Shown: piece by piece, positions 33,690 to 41,892 of the stretch
Layout of the letters: each line of letters begins with the position of its first letter
Numbering within the stretch: the stretch's first letter is position 1
NCBI GenBank assembly: GCA_013177825.1
Contig: JABLXX010000001.1
Coordinates: forward strand, 844,936 to 908,935
DNA from: Syntrophaceae bacterium
GTDB lineage: Bacteria > Desulfobacterota > Syntrophia > Syntrophales > PHBD01
Length of the DNA: 64,000 nt
Direction of reading: 5' to 3'
Position numbers and translations under genes: made by a program
The notes under the pieces: model-generated
What the model was told of the DNA's origin: nothing
What the model saw: the letters and a program-made list of their open reading frames with translations, nothing else
Databases searched by the model: none

Positions 33690-36020
33690 ATGAATGAATC
33701 ACCGGGTCTTCGTGGCGGTCTGTGGGAATCCTTCACCTGGCGCCACGCGCTATTCGTTTATCTTCTTCTGACAGGCGTTCTGTTTGCCGACGTCCTCTTT
33801 ACGGGCGACGACGTCGTTCTCTCGGCAAAATACCTGGACCTGTACGCCGGGGAGATGTCGGGGATGGAATTCCAGCTGCGGGAGCTGGCGCAGGGAAATC
33901 TGCCGCTCTGGAATCCTCACGTTTTTTCGGGGACGCCGAACCTGTCCACGCCTCTGTACCCGTCCAACCTGCTTGGCCTTTTGCTCGCCCCGGCCAAGGC
34001 CGTCAACGGGCAGATCGCGCTCCATGTCTTCCTGATCGGCTTTTTCATGTACCTCTGGGCGTCCCGTCGGGGGTTGCACCCCCTGGCCTCGCTGGCAAGC
34101 GGCGTCATGATCATGTTTTCCGGCTCATTCTATCTGCATGTTTATGCGGGGCACATGGGCAACCTCTTCGCCATGGCTTGGGTACCCCTGCTTTTTCTGG
34201 CCGTGGACGCGATCCTGGATCGCCCGTCCCCCGGCCCGGTTGCGGGCGGCTCCGTGGTTGCGGCCATGCAGATCCTCACGGGCCAATACCAGTATGTCTA
34301 CTACACAGCCCTGGCGGCCTCGGTGTACGTTCTTCTCCATCTCCGGTTCATCACCCCGCCGGGGAGGCGCTGGACGGCCCTGGGCGCCCTTTGCGCGATC
34401 CCGGCGGGAGCGGTTGCCTTGAGCGCGTTCAATCTTTTCCCCAGCCTGTCGGCCAGTACGGAGAGCGTTCGTTCGGCCGGGGTTTCCTACGAATTCGCCT
34501 CCATGTTCAGCCTGCCGCCGGAAAACCTGCTGACGCTGGTGATCCCGTTCTTCTTCGGGGACATGACATCGATCCCTTATTGGGGCCGCTGCTACCTCTG
34601 GGAGATGTGCCTTTTCGCCGGGATCACAGGGCTTGTGTTTGCGGTTTACGGAGCCGTCTGCGGAGAGAAGGACAAGCGCCGCCATATCCCGATCATGGTG
34701 CTGATCATGGCGATCCTGGCCCTCGGGGTTCACACGCCCCTCTTCTCCGTTCTGTTCAACTGGCTGCCCGGATTCAGTTCCTTTCGCGGGACCTCGAAGT
34801 TCGCGTTCCAGGCCGTTGTCTTCGTCGCTCTCCTGGCCGGGATCGGACTGGACGGCCTGATCCGCCGGCGGGCATTCCCCAGGGCGGGGATCCTGCTGGC
34901 GTGCCTGGCGGGCCTCGGTCTCCTGTCGTTCTCCCTCTGGCTGTTCCATGTCTCTTCGGACGGAACGGCGGAAGGGCTCTGGATGCGGCTGGTACTTGGG
35001 ATCACCGGAACGGGGGAATCCTATCTTCCGGCGTCGCTGTTTCAGAACGCGGCGTTCGTGGCGCAGACGGCGGGCTTCGCCGCCCGGGGCGTCCTGATTG
35101 CGGCAACGGTCCTGCTGGCCGCGGCTCTCCTCCTCTGGATCGCCAACAAGGATTCCCGGGCGGTTTATCTCCTGCTGCTCCTGATCCTGCTGGAGGGGTT
35201 TGTCTTTGCCTGGGTCAGTCGTCCCGTGTTTCACTACCGGGAGACGTTCATCCCGGAGTTCCGGAAGTTCTATGCGGCCAGAGCCGGCGATTACCGGGTA
35301 CTCAACCGGGTGTTGCCCAATTCGGCCATGTCGACGGGGAGCCGCGACATATGGGGATACGGGCCGATGGTGCTGAAGCGGTACGCCGAGTTCATGGCCG
35401 TTACCCAGGGGGTGGATCCCGACAGGGCGTCAACCTACCTTCCCCTGCACGCGTACCATCCGCTCTGGGACCTTCTTCGCGTCCGCTTCATCCTGATGCC
35501 GGCCAAGGATGGAATAGCTGTCCGGGAGATGGAATCCGGCATCCCAAGGGTCCAACTGCTGACGGATTGGAAGACGGCGAAGACGAGGAACGAAGTGCTC
35601 GCGCTTTTGACCGATCCGGCCTTCGATCCCAGGAGAACCGTGATCCTGGAGGAATCCCCGGGGATTATCGGGGGATCCCCCTTGCCGGTCGGGACCTGCT
35701 CCATCCGGGATGACGGGGGGGGCCGCATGATCGTCAACGCGAAAACGGATCGGGCGGCGATTCTTCTCATTGCGGAGAATTACAGCAACGGCTGGCGGAT
35801 CGAGTCCATGGGGCAACAACCGCCGGCGCCGTACAGGCTTGTACCCGCCGACCATACCCTGATGGCGGTTTCCCTGTCCCCGGGAGAGCACGCCTTTACG
35901 GTTCGGTACCGGCCGCGCTCGTTTGTCACGGGGACGTGGATATCCGCGACGGCCTGGATTCTTCTGGCCGGGTGGGCGGCGGCAGCGGGAATCCGCCGCC
36001 TCCGCAGGGTGCGGCCATGA
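33690..36020 (+). CDS. YfhO-like polytopic membrane protein
   Basis: 776 residues from ATG 33690 (a GTG at 33678 is an alternative). About 12-13 TM helices occupy residues 15-500, then a soluble C-terminal domain of roughly 230 residues and a final TM helix. The first loop has the GT-C-like 'FQLRELAQGNLPLWNPHVFS', and 'GHMGNLFAMAWVPLLFLAVD' and 'LPGFSSFRGTSKFAFQAVVF' match YfhO-family proteins. YfhO is needed for glycosylation of teichoic acid in Bacillus; in Gram-negatives homologues are thought to be GT-C glycosyltransferases. It lies between TMTC-like copies 2 and 3 and overlaps copy 3 by 4 bp. Confidence 0.75.
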   Translation: MNESPGLRGGLWESFTWRHALFVYLLLTGVLFADVLFTGDDVVLSAKYLDLYAGEMSGMEFQLRELAQGNLPLWNPHVFSGTPNLSTPLYPSNLLGLLLAPAKAVNGQIALHVFLIGFFMYLWASRRGLHPLASLASGVMIMFSGSFYLHVYAGHMGNLFAMAWVPLLFLAVDAILDRPSPGPVAGGSVVAAMQILTGQYQYVYYTALAASVYVLLHLRFITPPGRRWTALGALCAIPAGAVALSAFNLFPSLSASTESVRSAGVSYEFASMFSLPPENLLTLVIPFFFGDMTSIPYWGRCYLWEMCLFAGITGLVFAVYGAVCGEKDKRRHIPIMVLIMAILALGVHTPLFSVLFNWLPGFSSFRGTSKFAFQAVVFVALLAGIGLDGLIRRRAFPRAGILLACLAGLGLLSFSLWLFHVSSDGTAEGLWMRLVLGITGTGESYLPASLFQNAAFVAQTAGFAARGVLIAATVLLAAALLLWIANKDSRAVYLLLLLILLEGFVFAWVSRPVFHYRETFIPEFRKFYAARAGDYRVLNRVLPNSAMSTGSRDIWGYGPMVLKRYAEFMAVTQGVDPDRASTYLPLHAYHPLWDLLRVRFILMPAKDGIAVREMESGIPRVQLLTDWKTAKTRNEVLALLTDPAFDPRRTVILEESPGIIGGSPLPVGTCSIRDDGGGRMIVNAKTDRAAILLIAENYSNGWRIESMGQQPPAPYRLVPADHTLMAVSLSPGEHAFTVRYRPRSFVTGTWISATAWILLAGWAAAAGIRRLRRVRP

Positions 36021-37711
36021 AGAAGGGTGAGACGATTCGCCTCCGGGAAGGCGACGGGCGCTATGGTAAGGGCGGGATCGGGAGACGCGTCGAAACCGTC
36101 CTGGCACTGTCGATTTTCCTTCTGGTCCTGATCGTTTTCGGCCAGACGGGCGGTTTCGACTTCATCCATTTCGACGACAACGTATACGTGACCGGCAACG
36201 CCCATGTCCGTTCCGGTCTGACCGGCCCCTCCGTTGCATGGGCCTTCTCGACCCTCGAGGAAGGGTTCTGGCATCCCCTGACATGGCTTTCGCTGATGCT
36301 GGATGCCCGGCTGTACGGTGCCTGGGCGGGCGGGTTCCACTGGACGAACGTCCTGCTCCACGGGCTGTCCGCGATCATCCTCTTCCTGACGCTGTCCCGC
36401 ATGACAGACGCTCCATGGCGGAGCGCCTTCGTGGCGGGCCTCTTTGCCGTTCACCCACTTCACGTCGAGTCCGTGGCGTGGGTGGCCGAGCGGAAGGATG
36501 TTCTCTGCGGCTTTTTCTGGATGGCCTCCCTGGCGGCCTATGCCTGGTATGCGCTCCGCCCCGGTTTCTGGCGATACGGACTCCTCCTGGCCGTATTCCT
36601 TCTCGGGCTGATGGCCAAGCCGATGATCGTCACCCTGCCGTTTGTCCTTCTTCTCCTCGACGCCTGGCCCCTCCGTCGTGATGCGGCGCTCCTGGGAATT
36701 TTAGGGAAGAGGGAATTCAGCAAGGCATCCTGGTGGTGGCTGATCCTGGAAAAAATCCCGCTGCTGGCGATTTCCGCCGGGTTTTCCGCCTTGGCCTATT
36801 GGGCCGAATTCCGGGCGGGTGCTCTCGGCCCCGGCGACGTCTATCCCATTGCGGATCGGGTGGCGAACGCCCTGGTTTCGTATACTTCCTATCTCCAGCA
36901 CCTGTTCTGGCCGACAGGCCTGGCTCCCTTCTATCCGCATCCGGGCCGATGGCCGGAAGGCGAGGTTCTTCTCTCCGGGATTGTACTGGCGGTCATCAGT
37001 AGCGCTGTTTTCGCCCTGGCGAGACGGCGTCCCTGGCTGGGCGTAGGCTGGCTCTGGTATCTTGGCACCCTGGTGCCGGTAAGCGGGATCGTCCAGATCG
37101 GCAATATCGCCATGGCGGACCGGTTTACCTACATCCCCCTGATCGGTCCGGCCGTCATGCTGGCGTGGGGCGTTTCGGATCTGCCGGGGCGGTCCGGCGC
37201 AGGCAGAAGGGTTGCCGTCCTGGCGGGCATGCTCCTCCTGGCTGTCTGTGCCCTGCTTTCTCGGCATCAGGCGGCGTACTGGGAGAATACGGAGACGCTC
37301 TTCCGGCATACCCTCGCGGTGACGGAGAGGAATTACAAAGCGCACCATGCCCTGGGGCTGGCTCTTCACGAACGGGGTCTCTCCGCCGACGCAATCCGCC
37401 ACCTCGGGCTCTCCCTTGAACTGCGGGAAGATTCCCGTGCCCGCAATGACCTGGGCGTCGCGCTGATGGGCGCGGGCCGGTTCCGGGAGGCGGAAGCACA
37501 GTTCCGGAGGGCGGTCGCCCTTCGTCCCGCCACGGCGAAATACTGGAACAACCTGGGCGCCGCCGTGGCCTCGCAGGATCGACCGTCCGAGGCGGTTCCC
37601 TTGTTCCGGGAGGCTCTCCGGCTTCGGCCCGATTACGGGGAAGCCCGGCGAAACCTGGAGCAGGCCCTGGGTGTGCCGCCGGGAGCTTCTCCCCCAATCC
37701 GTCGGAAATAA
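36017..37711 (+). CDS. TMTC-like polytopic membrane protein with C-terminal TPRs (copy 3)
   Basis: 564 residues from ATG 36017, overlapping the YfhO-like stop. The family blocks recur: 'HFDDNVYVTGNAHV', 'FWHPLTWLSLMLDARLYG', 'HPLHVESVAWVAERKDVLC' and 'GLMAKPMIVTLPFVLLLLDA', then 'GNIAMADRFTYIPLIG'. Three TPRs follow (from 'YKAHHALGLALHERGLSADA'). It is the closest of the three to the consensus I know from other bacteria (VESVAWVAERKDVL). Last gene of the pilin-linked membrane cluster, convergent with a GT9 gene. Confidence 0.75.
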   Translation: MKKGETIRLREGDGRYGKGGIGRRVETVLALSIFLLVLIVFGQTGGFDFIHFDDNVYVTGNAHVRSGLTGPSVAWAFSTLEEGFWHPLTWLSLMLDARLYGAWAGGFHWTNVLLHGLSAIILFLTLSRMTDAPWRSAFVAGLFAVHPLHVESVAWVAERKDVLCGFFWMASLAAYAWYALRPGFWRYGLLLAVFLLGLMAKPMIVTLPFVLLLLDAWPLRRDAALLGILGKREFSKASWWWLILEKIPLLAISAGFSALAYWAEFRAGALGPGDVYPIADRVANALVSYTSYLQHLFWPTGLAPFYPHPGRWPEGEVLLSGIVLAVISSAVFALARRRPWLGVGWLWYLGTLVPVSGIVQIGNIAMADRFTYIPLIGPAVMLAWGVSDLPGRSGAGRRVAVLAGMLLLAVCALLSRHQAAYWENTETLFRHTLAVTERNYKAHHALGLALHERGLSADAIRHLGLSLELREDSRARNDLGVALMGAGRFREAEAQFRRAVALRPATAKYWNNLGAAVASQDRPSEAVPLFREALRLRPDYGEARRNLEQALGVPPGASPPIRRK

Positions 37712-37763
37712 CACCGATTCTTTTCTGTGCGGAGATTGAGAGGCGGTGAAACCGTCCGCTCCT

Positions 37764-39080
37764 TCAGGAAGCGGTTCCGGACGCTTTGTTCCTCTCCGCA
37801 AGGCAGGCGAGGACTGTACGGAGGATCTCCTCGACGGTGATGACCTGCATGCACCGGTTGTCGTTACAGGGAGAGAACCGGTGGTTGAAGGCGTTCACGC
37901 AGGGGCTGCAGGCCAGCTTCGCATATATTGTACGGGGACGTCCCCCGATGGCACCGAAGAGGTGCGGGGTTTCCGGTCCGAAGAGGACGACGTTGTCGAT
38001 GTCCGTCATGGAGGCGAAGTGGCCGGGACCGCTGTCGTTGGTCACCAGGACGTCGGCGAGTGTATACAGGACCAAGAGCTCCCGGAGCGTTGTCCTGCCG
38101 GCCAGCGTTACGGCCCGCCGGGATCCGATCCGGCTGCAGACCGCCTCTGCCGATGCCGCTTCCGACGGGGCGCCGGTTATGATCAGCCGCACATCCGGTC
38201 TCTTCTCGAGAATCTTCCGTCCCAGGGCGATAAAGTTTTCCGTGGACCACTTCCGCAGGGGAAGAAGGTCGCCGGCGTTGGGATTCAGGAGGACCAGCGG
38301 ACCGCTTCCCGCCTCCCCCCAGATGTCCGCCAGTCGCTTCTCCAGCCGCCCGGTTTCCTCCTCGGTCGGCCGGAAACGGGGGGCCGTCACGGCAAGGTCC
38401 CTTTCCGGAATCTTGGATAACGGGATCTCTCCCGGTGACCTTGCCAGCGCCTCCACCAGGAGCAGGTAAGCCTTGGCCGTGTGAAAGTACGGATTGTACT
38501 GAACCCGGTGGGTCATCAGGTCGCCGCGATAGGGGGCCTCGCTGGTGAACCGATGCAGGCCCACCCGGCGTTCCGCGCCGGTGAGGAAGGAAATGATGGC
38601 CGAGGCGCGGGCAAAAAATTCGAGGTCCACCACCGCATCGATCCGAAGCTTTCGGACCCGGATCAGGGCGGAAAGGATGTCCCGGGAAAAGGTGAGAAAA
38701 TCACGGTTCCGGATGATCAGCACGTTTTCCGCTGGCAGGAGGTCCAGGATAAAAAGGATCTCCCGGTTTTCCTCAAACACCATGAAATATACGTTTTCGC
38801 GGCCGGCCTGATCGATGGCCCGTCGAAGGGCGCTGTAGGCCAGCACGGTTGCCCCCTGCTCGATGAGCTTGATGAAAAGGATCTTCCGCACCGGCGGAGG
38901 AGACAAAGGGCGCGGCGCGAAGGCATCCCACAGGCGCCGCAGCATCGTGAGGAAAAAACAGATTCCCTTTCCGGTCCAAACATCAATAATCCGTATCGTT
39001 TCCGCTTTCAAGGCACCTTTCCTGTCCGGGACCGGGGGGTAGGCGGGGTGGAGGTCCCGGAATCTGCTTGCGCCTTTCAT
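37764..39080 (-). CDS. Glycosyltransferase family 9 (heptosyltransferase-like)
   Basis: 438 residues from ATG 39080, preceded by AAGGA eight bases upstream. It has an N-terminal 'KILFIKLIEQGATVLAYSAL' (GT9 opening), and a C-terminal Rossmann domain with 'VLLNPNAGDLLPLRKWSTENF', 'LIITGAPSEAASAEAV' and the nucleotide-sugar region 'LVTNDSGPGHFASMTD'. The end is Cys-rich (CSPCVNAFNHR, CNDNRCM), a feature of some GT9 enzymes. It would add a heptose or similar sugar to lipopolysaccharide or another glycan in the cytoplasm. It stands alone, facing the pilin-linked cluster. Confidence 0.85.
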   Translation of the reverse strand: MKGASRFRDLHPAYPPVPDRKGALKAETIRIIDVWTGKGICFFLTMLRRLWDAFAPRPLSPPPVRKILFIKLIEQGATVLAYSALRRAIDQAGRENVYFMVFEENREILFILDLLPAENVLIIRNRDFLTFSRDILSALIRVRKLRIDAVVDLEFFARASAIISFLTGAERRVGLHRFTSEAPYRGDLMTHRVQYNPYFHTAKAYLLLVEALARSPGEIPLSKIPERDLAVTAPRFRPTEEETGRLEKRLADIWGEAGSGPLVLLNPNAGDLLPLRKWSTENFIALGRKILEKRPDVRLIITGAPSEAASAEAVCSRIGSRRAVTLAGRTTLRELLVLYTLADVLVTNDSGPGHFASMTDIDNVVLFGPETPHLFGAIGGRPRTIYAKLACSPCVNAFNHRFSPCNDNRCMQVITVEEILRTVLACLAERNKASGTAS

Positions 39081-39120
39081 ACGGGAATCCTTGAGGAAAA
39101 GCAATCGGGAACATTTTCTC

Positions 39121-39149
39121 TTGACACCCTTTGGTGAATCGGGTACTTG
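39121..39149 (+). promoter_or_regulatory. Predicted promoter of the TetR gene
   Basis: A perfect TTGACA (39121-39126) is followed 17 bp later by TACTTG. The -10 is weak. Two palindromes lie just downstream. Confidence 0.4.
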
Positions 39150-39156
39150 TTCACCA

Positions 39157-39210
39157 ACTGACCGATGGTCAGTAAATGACCGTCATTCATATTCATGACT
39201 TACGGTCATT
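39157..39210. promoter_or_regulatory. Two palindromes, probable TetR operators
   Basis: ACTGACC-GAT-GGTCAGT (39157-39173) is a perfect 7-bp dyad. Immediately after it AATGACCGT (39175-39183) and ACGGTCATT (39202-39210) form a second dyad with 9-bp arms. Both share the TGACC/GGTCA core and sit between the promoter and the TetR start at 39229, as expected for autorepression. Confidence 0.65.
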
Positions 39211-39228
39211 GATCTCCGGGGAACCAAC

Positions 39229-39915
39229 GTGGGACTTGAAGAGAGAAGAAGACGGGAGAAGGAAAACCGGAGGGCGGCCATCCTCAAGGCGGCCAGAAAG
39301 CTCTTTTTTGAAAAAGGTTTCAAGCCGGTAACGGTAGAGAGCATCGCCCAGAAGGCCGAACTCAGCAAGGGGTCCATCTATCTGTACTTCAACAGCAAGG
39401 AGGAGATCTACACGCAGATCCTCCTGAGCGACATCGACAAGTTTCACAAAGGAATCGCCAATCTGTTCCGCACCGGGGAAACGGCGTCCGATCTTCTCGT
39501 CGAGTTGGCCAAAATCTACATCAATTTCTTCCTGGGCGACAAGGAGCTGTTCCGGATTCTCATGACCTTCATGCTCCATACGGAGCACATGAATCTTCCG
39601 GAAGAACTGAACCGCCACGTTGTCAAGACCACGAACAAAACCATCAGCGTCATCGAGAAAATCTTCCAGTACGGGGTGGACCGGGGAGAATTCCCGCCCA
39701 CGATGAATCTCCGCCTGAACCGTGACGTCATATGGGGTCTTCTCAACGGAATCATTTCCCTTCACCTCTTTACCGGGTTGGAAGGCCGGAGAGAGGAGCG
39801 CATTCGCTCTACTGTCGAGGAAGGGATACGGGAGGTCATCCGCGGTCTGACGACCCCGGAAACAGCAGCGGAAGACCAGATGAAGACGGCTGCAGGCGGA
39901 AGAACGGACCGGTAG
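39229..39915 (+). CDS. TetR family regulator of the beta-oxidation operon
   Basis: 228 residues from a GTG start. The N-terminal HTH is standard: 'RAAILKAARKLFFEKGFKPV', 'TVESIAQKAELSKGSIYLYF' and 'NSKEEIYTQIL'. The C-terminal ligand domain resembles FadR/FatR-type TetR proteins ('GVDRGEFPP', 'VIWGLLNGIISLHLF'). It lies 84 bp upstream of an acyl-CoA dehydrogenase-led operon, so it probably senses an acyl-CoA. A partial match to its operator half site (AACGGACATT, near 39967) lies just before the dehydrogenase gene. Confidence 0.87.
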   Translation: MGLEERRRREKENRRAAILKAARKLFFEKGFKPVTVESIAQKAELSKGSIYLYFNSKEEIYTQILLSDIDKFHKGIANLFRTGETASDLLVELAKIYINFFLGDKELFRILMTFMLHTEHMNLPEELNRHVVKTTNKTISVIEKIFQYGVDRGEFPPTMNLRLNRDVIWGLLNGIISLHLFTGLEGRREERIRSTVEEGIREVIRGLTTPETAAEDQMKTAAGGRTDR

Positions 39916-39999
39916 AAGCAACGCCGGCACCCCGGACGTACAGAAAGGCGGAAACGTCGTTTTCAGTAAACGTAACGGACATTTGGGAAGGAGGTTGTT

Positions 40000-41856
40000 A
40001 TGAGCAAGCTGGTAAACGGGAGAGATCAGCAGTTTGTCCTCTTTGAACAGTTGGGGATTGAAAAACTGTTCGCCACTGAGAAATTTTCCGCTTTCTCCAA
40101 GGATGACATCATGATGATCATCAAGGAAGCGGAGAAGCTTTGTGCCAACGTTATCGAACCCACGTACAAGGAAGGGGATCACGAAGGCTGTACGTTCAAG
40201 GACGGCAAGGTCTACGTACCGAAGTGCTTTCACGAGGCCTACAAAAAATACAACGAGGGTGGCTGGCTCGCCATGATTCGTTCCCCCGAGGTTGGGGGAC
40301 AGGGGCTGCCCCATACGGTGGGCAATGCATGCGCCGAGCTGATCTCGGCGGCCAATTTCGCCTTCTGGATGTATCCAGGCCTTACCAACGGCGCCGCCGC
40401 CCTGATCGATACGTTCGGGACGGAGGAGCAGAAGAACAAGTACATGTACAAGATGTACGAAGGCAAGTGGGGCGGAACGATGTGCCTAACCGAGCCCGGT
40501 GCGGGCAGCGACGTCGGTGCCCTGAAATCGACGGCCAAGCGCCTGCCCGACGGCAAGTACCTCATCACCGGGACAAAGTGCTTCATCTCCTGCGGGGATC
40601 ACGACCTGACGGACAACATCATTCACCCTGTCCTGGCGCGCATCGAAGGAGATCCCCCGGGGACGGCGGGCATTTCCATCTTCATCGTGCCCAAGTACAA
40701 GGTGAACGACGACGGTTCGCTGGGCGAGTTCAATGACGTGAAAACGGGAAACATCGAACACAAGATGGGCATCAAGGGCAGCGCCACCTGTACGCTGAAT
40801 TTCGGTGAAGACGGAAAGTGCATCGGCGAGCTTCTCGGCAAGGAGCGCGAGGGAATGCGGGTCATGTTCCAGATGATGAACGAGGCACGGATGGAAGTGG
40901 GCATGCAGTCCCTGGGGCACGCCACGGCAGCCTTTGAGAGCGCCCTCGCCTACACCCGGGAGCGCATCCAGATGACGCCTGTCTGGGAAATGAAGAACCC
41001 CGATGCCAAGGCCGTTCCGATCATCAAGCATCCCGACATCCGGCGGGACCTGATGTGGATGAAATCCTACGTGGAAGGGCTCCGGGCCCTGAATCTCTAT
41101 GCATCCTTCTGCCTGGACATGTCCCATGTGACGGAGGGGGCGGAGTCCAAAAAGTGGTTTGGCATGCTGGAACTCCTGACCCCGATCTGCAAGGCCTTCT
41201 CCTCCGACATCGCACTGATGGTCTGCTCCAAGGCCGTCGATGCCTACGGCGGATACGGCTACTGCAGCGAATATCCCGTGGAACAGTACATGCGAGACGT
41301 TAAGATCGCGGCTATTTACGAGGGGACCAACGGGATCCAGGCCCTCGACCTGGTGGGCCGCAAGCTGGGCGCCAACAAGGGCGCAAACGTCATGAACCTG
41401 GCCGGTGAGATCATGGCGACCATCGGCAAGGCGAAGGCTTCCAAAGAATTGCAGAAGTACGCCGGCAAGCTGGAAGAGGCGGGGAACGCCCTGATCGACC
41501 TGACCATGGCCTTCGCCGGCTACGGCAAGAGCTCGAGCTTCCTGCTGCCCGTCCTGAACGCGTCCCCCTATCTGGAGATCTTCGGAGACGTGGTCCTGGG
41601 CTGGCTGCTCGTCCAGGCGGCGGTGATCGCGGATGAGAAGCTGAACGCCCTGTACGAGGCTAACGGTGCCGACAGCATCGGAAAGCAGCGCGCGCTGGTT
41701 CATACGAATCCCGAAGTGGCCTTCTACCAGGGCAAGATCGCATCGGCAAAATTCTTCTCCGTGGAAATGCTCTCGACGGTCAAGACCCGCTGCGAACTCA
41801 TCAAGGAAGGGGAGAAGGTGCCCATCGAGATCGCCGACGAGTGCTTCTCGGCGTAA
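40000..41856 (+). CDS. Acyl-CoA dehydrogenase, long (FadE/AidB-like) type
   Basis: 618 residues, longer than the common 380 because of a C-terminal helical extension (about residues 460-618), as in the 600-residue group of beta-proteobacterial and delta-proteobacterial enzymes. Motifs: 'TMCLTEPGAGSDVGALKSTA' (FAD/substrate), 'KCFISCGDHD' and 'IAAIYEGTNGIQALDLVGRK' holding the catalytic Glu. The flavin would pass electrons to ETF. A GGGAAGGAGG site precedes it. First gene of the TetR-linked operon with the HCDH/ECH fusion and thiolase: three proteins that cover a full beta-oxidation turn. Confidence 0.92.
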   Translation: MSKLVNGRDQQFVLFEQLGIEKLFATEKFSAFSKDDIMMIIKEAEKLCANVIEPTYKEGDHEGCTFKDGKVYVPKCFHEAYKKYNEGGWLAMIRSPEVGGQGLPHTVGNACAELISAANFAFWMYPGLTNGAAALIDTFGTEEQKNKYMYKMYEGKWGGTMCLTEPGAGSDVGALKSTAKRLPDGKYLITGTKCFISCGDHDLTDNIIHPVLARIEGDPPGTAGISIFIVPKYKVNDDGSLGEFNDVKTGNIEHKMGIKGSATCTLNFGEDGKCIGELLGKEREGMRVMFQMMNEARMEVGMQSLGHATAAFESALAYTRERIQMTPVWEMKNPDAKAVPIIKHPDIRRDLMWMKSYVEGLRALNLYASFCLDMSHVTEGAESKKWFGMLELLTPICKAFSSDIALMVCSKAVDAYGGYGYCSEYPVEQYMRDVKIAAIYEGTNGIQALDLVGRKLGANKGANVMNLAGEIMATIGKAKASKELQKYAGKLEEAGNALIDLTMAFAGYGKSSSFLLPVLNASPYLEIFGDVVLGWLLVQAAVIADEKLNALYEANGADSIGKQRALVHTNPEVAFYQGKIASAKFFSVEMLSTVKTRCELIKEGEKVPIEIADECFSA

Positions 41857-41892
41857 CGATCCGCTCTACCGATTTTCACAAGGAGGAAAGAC

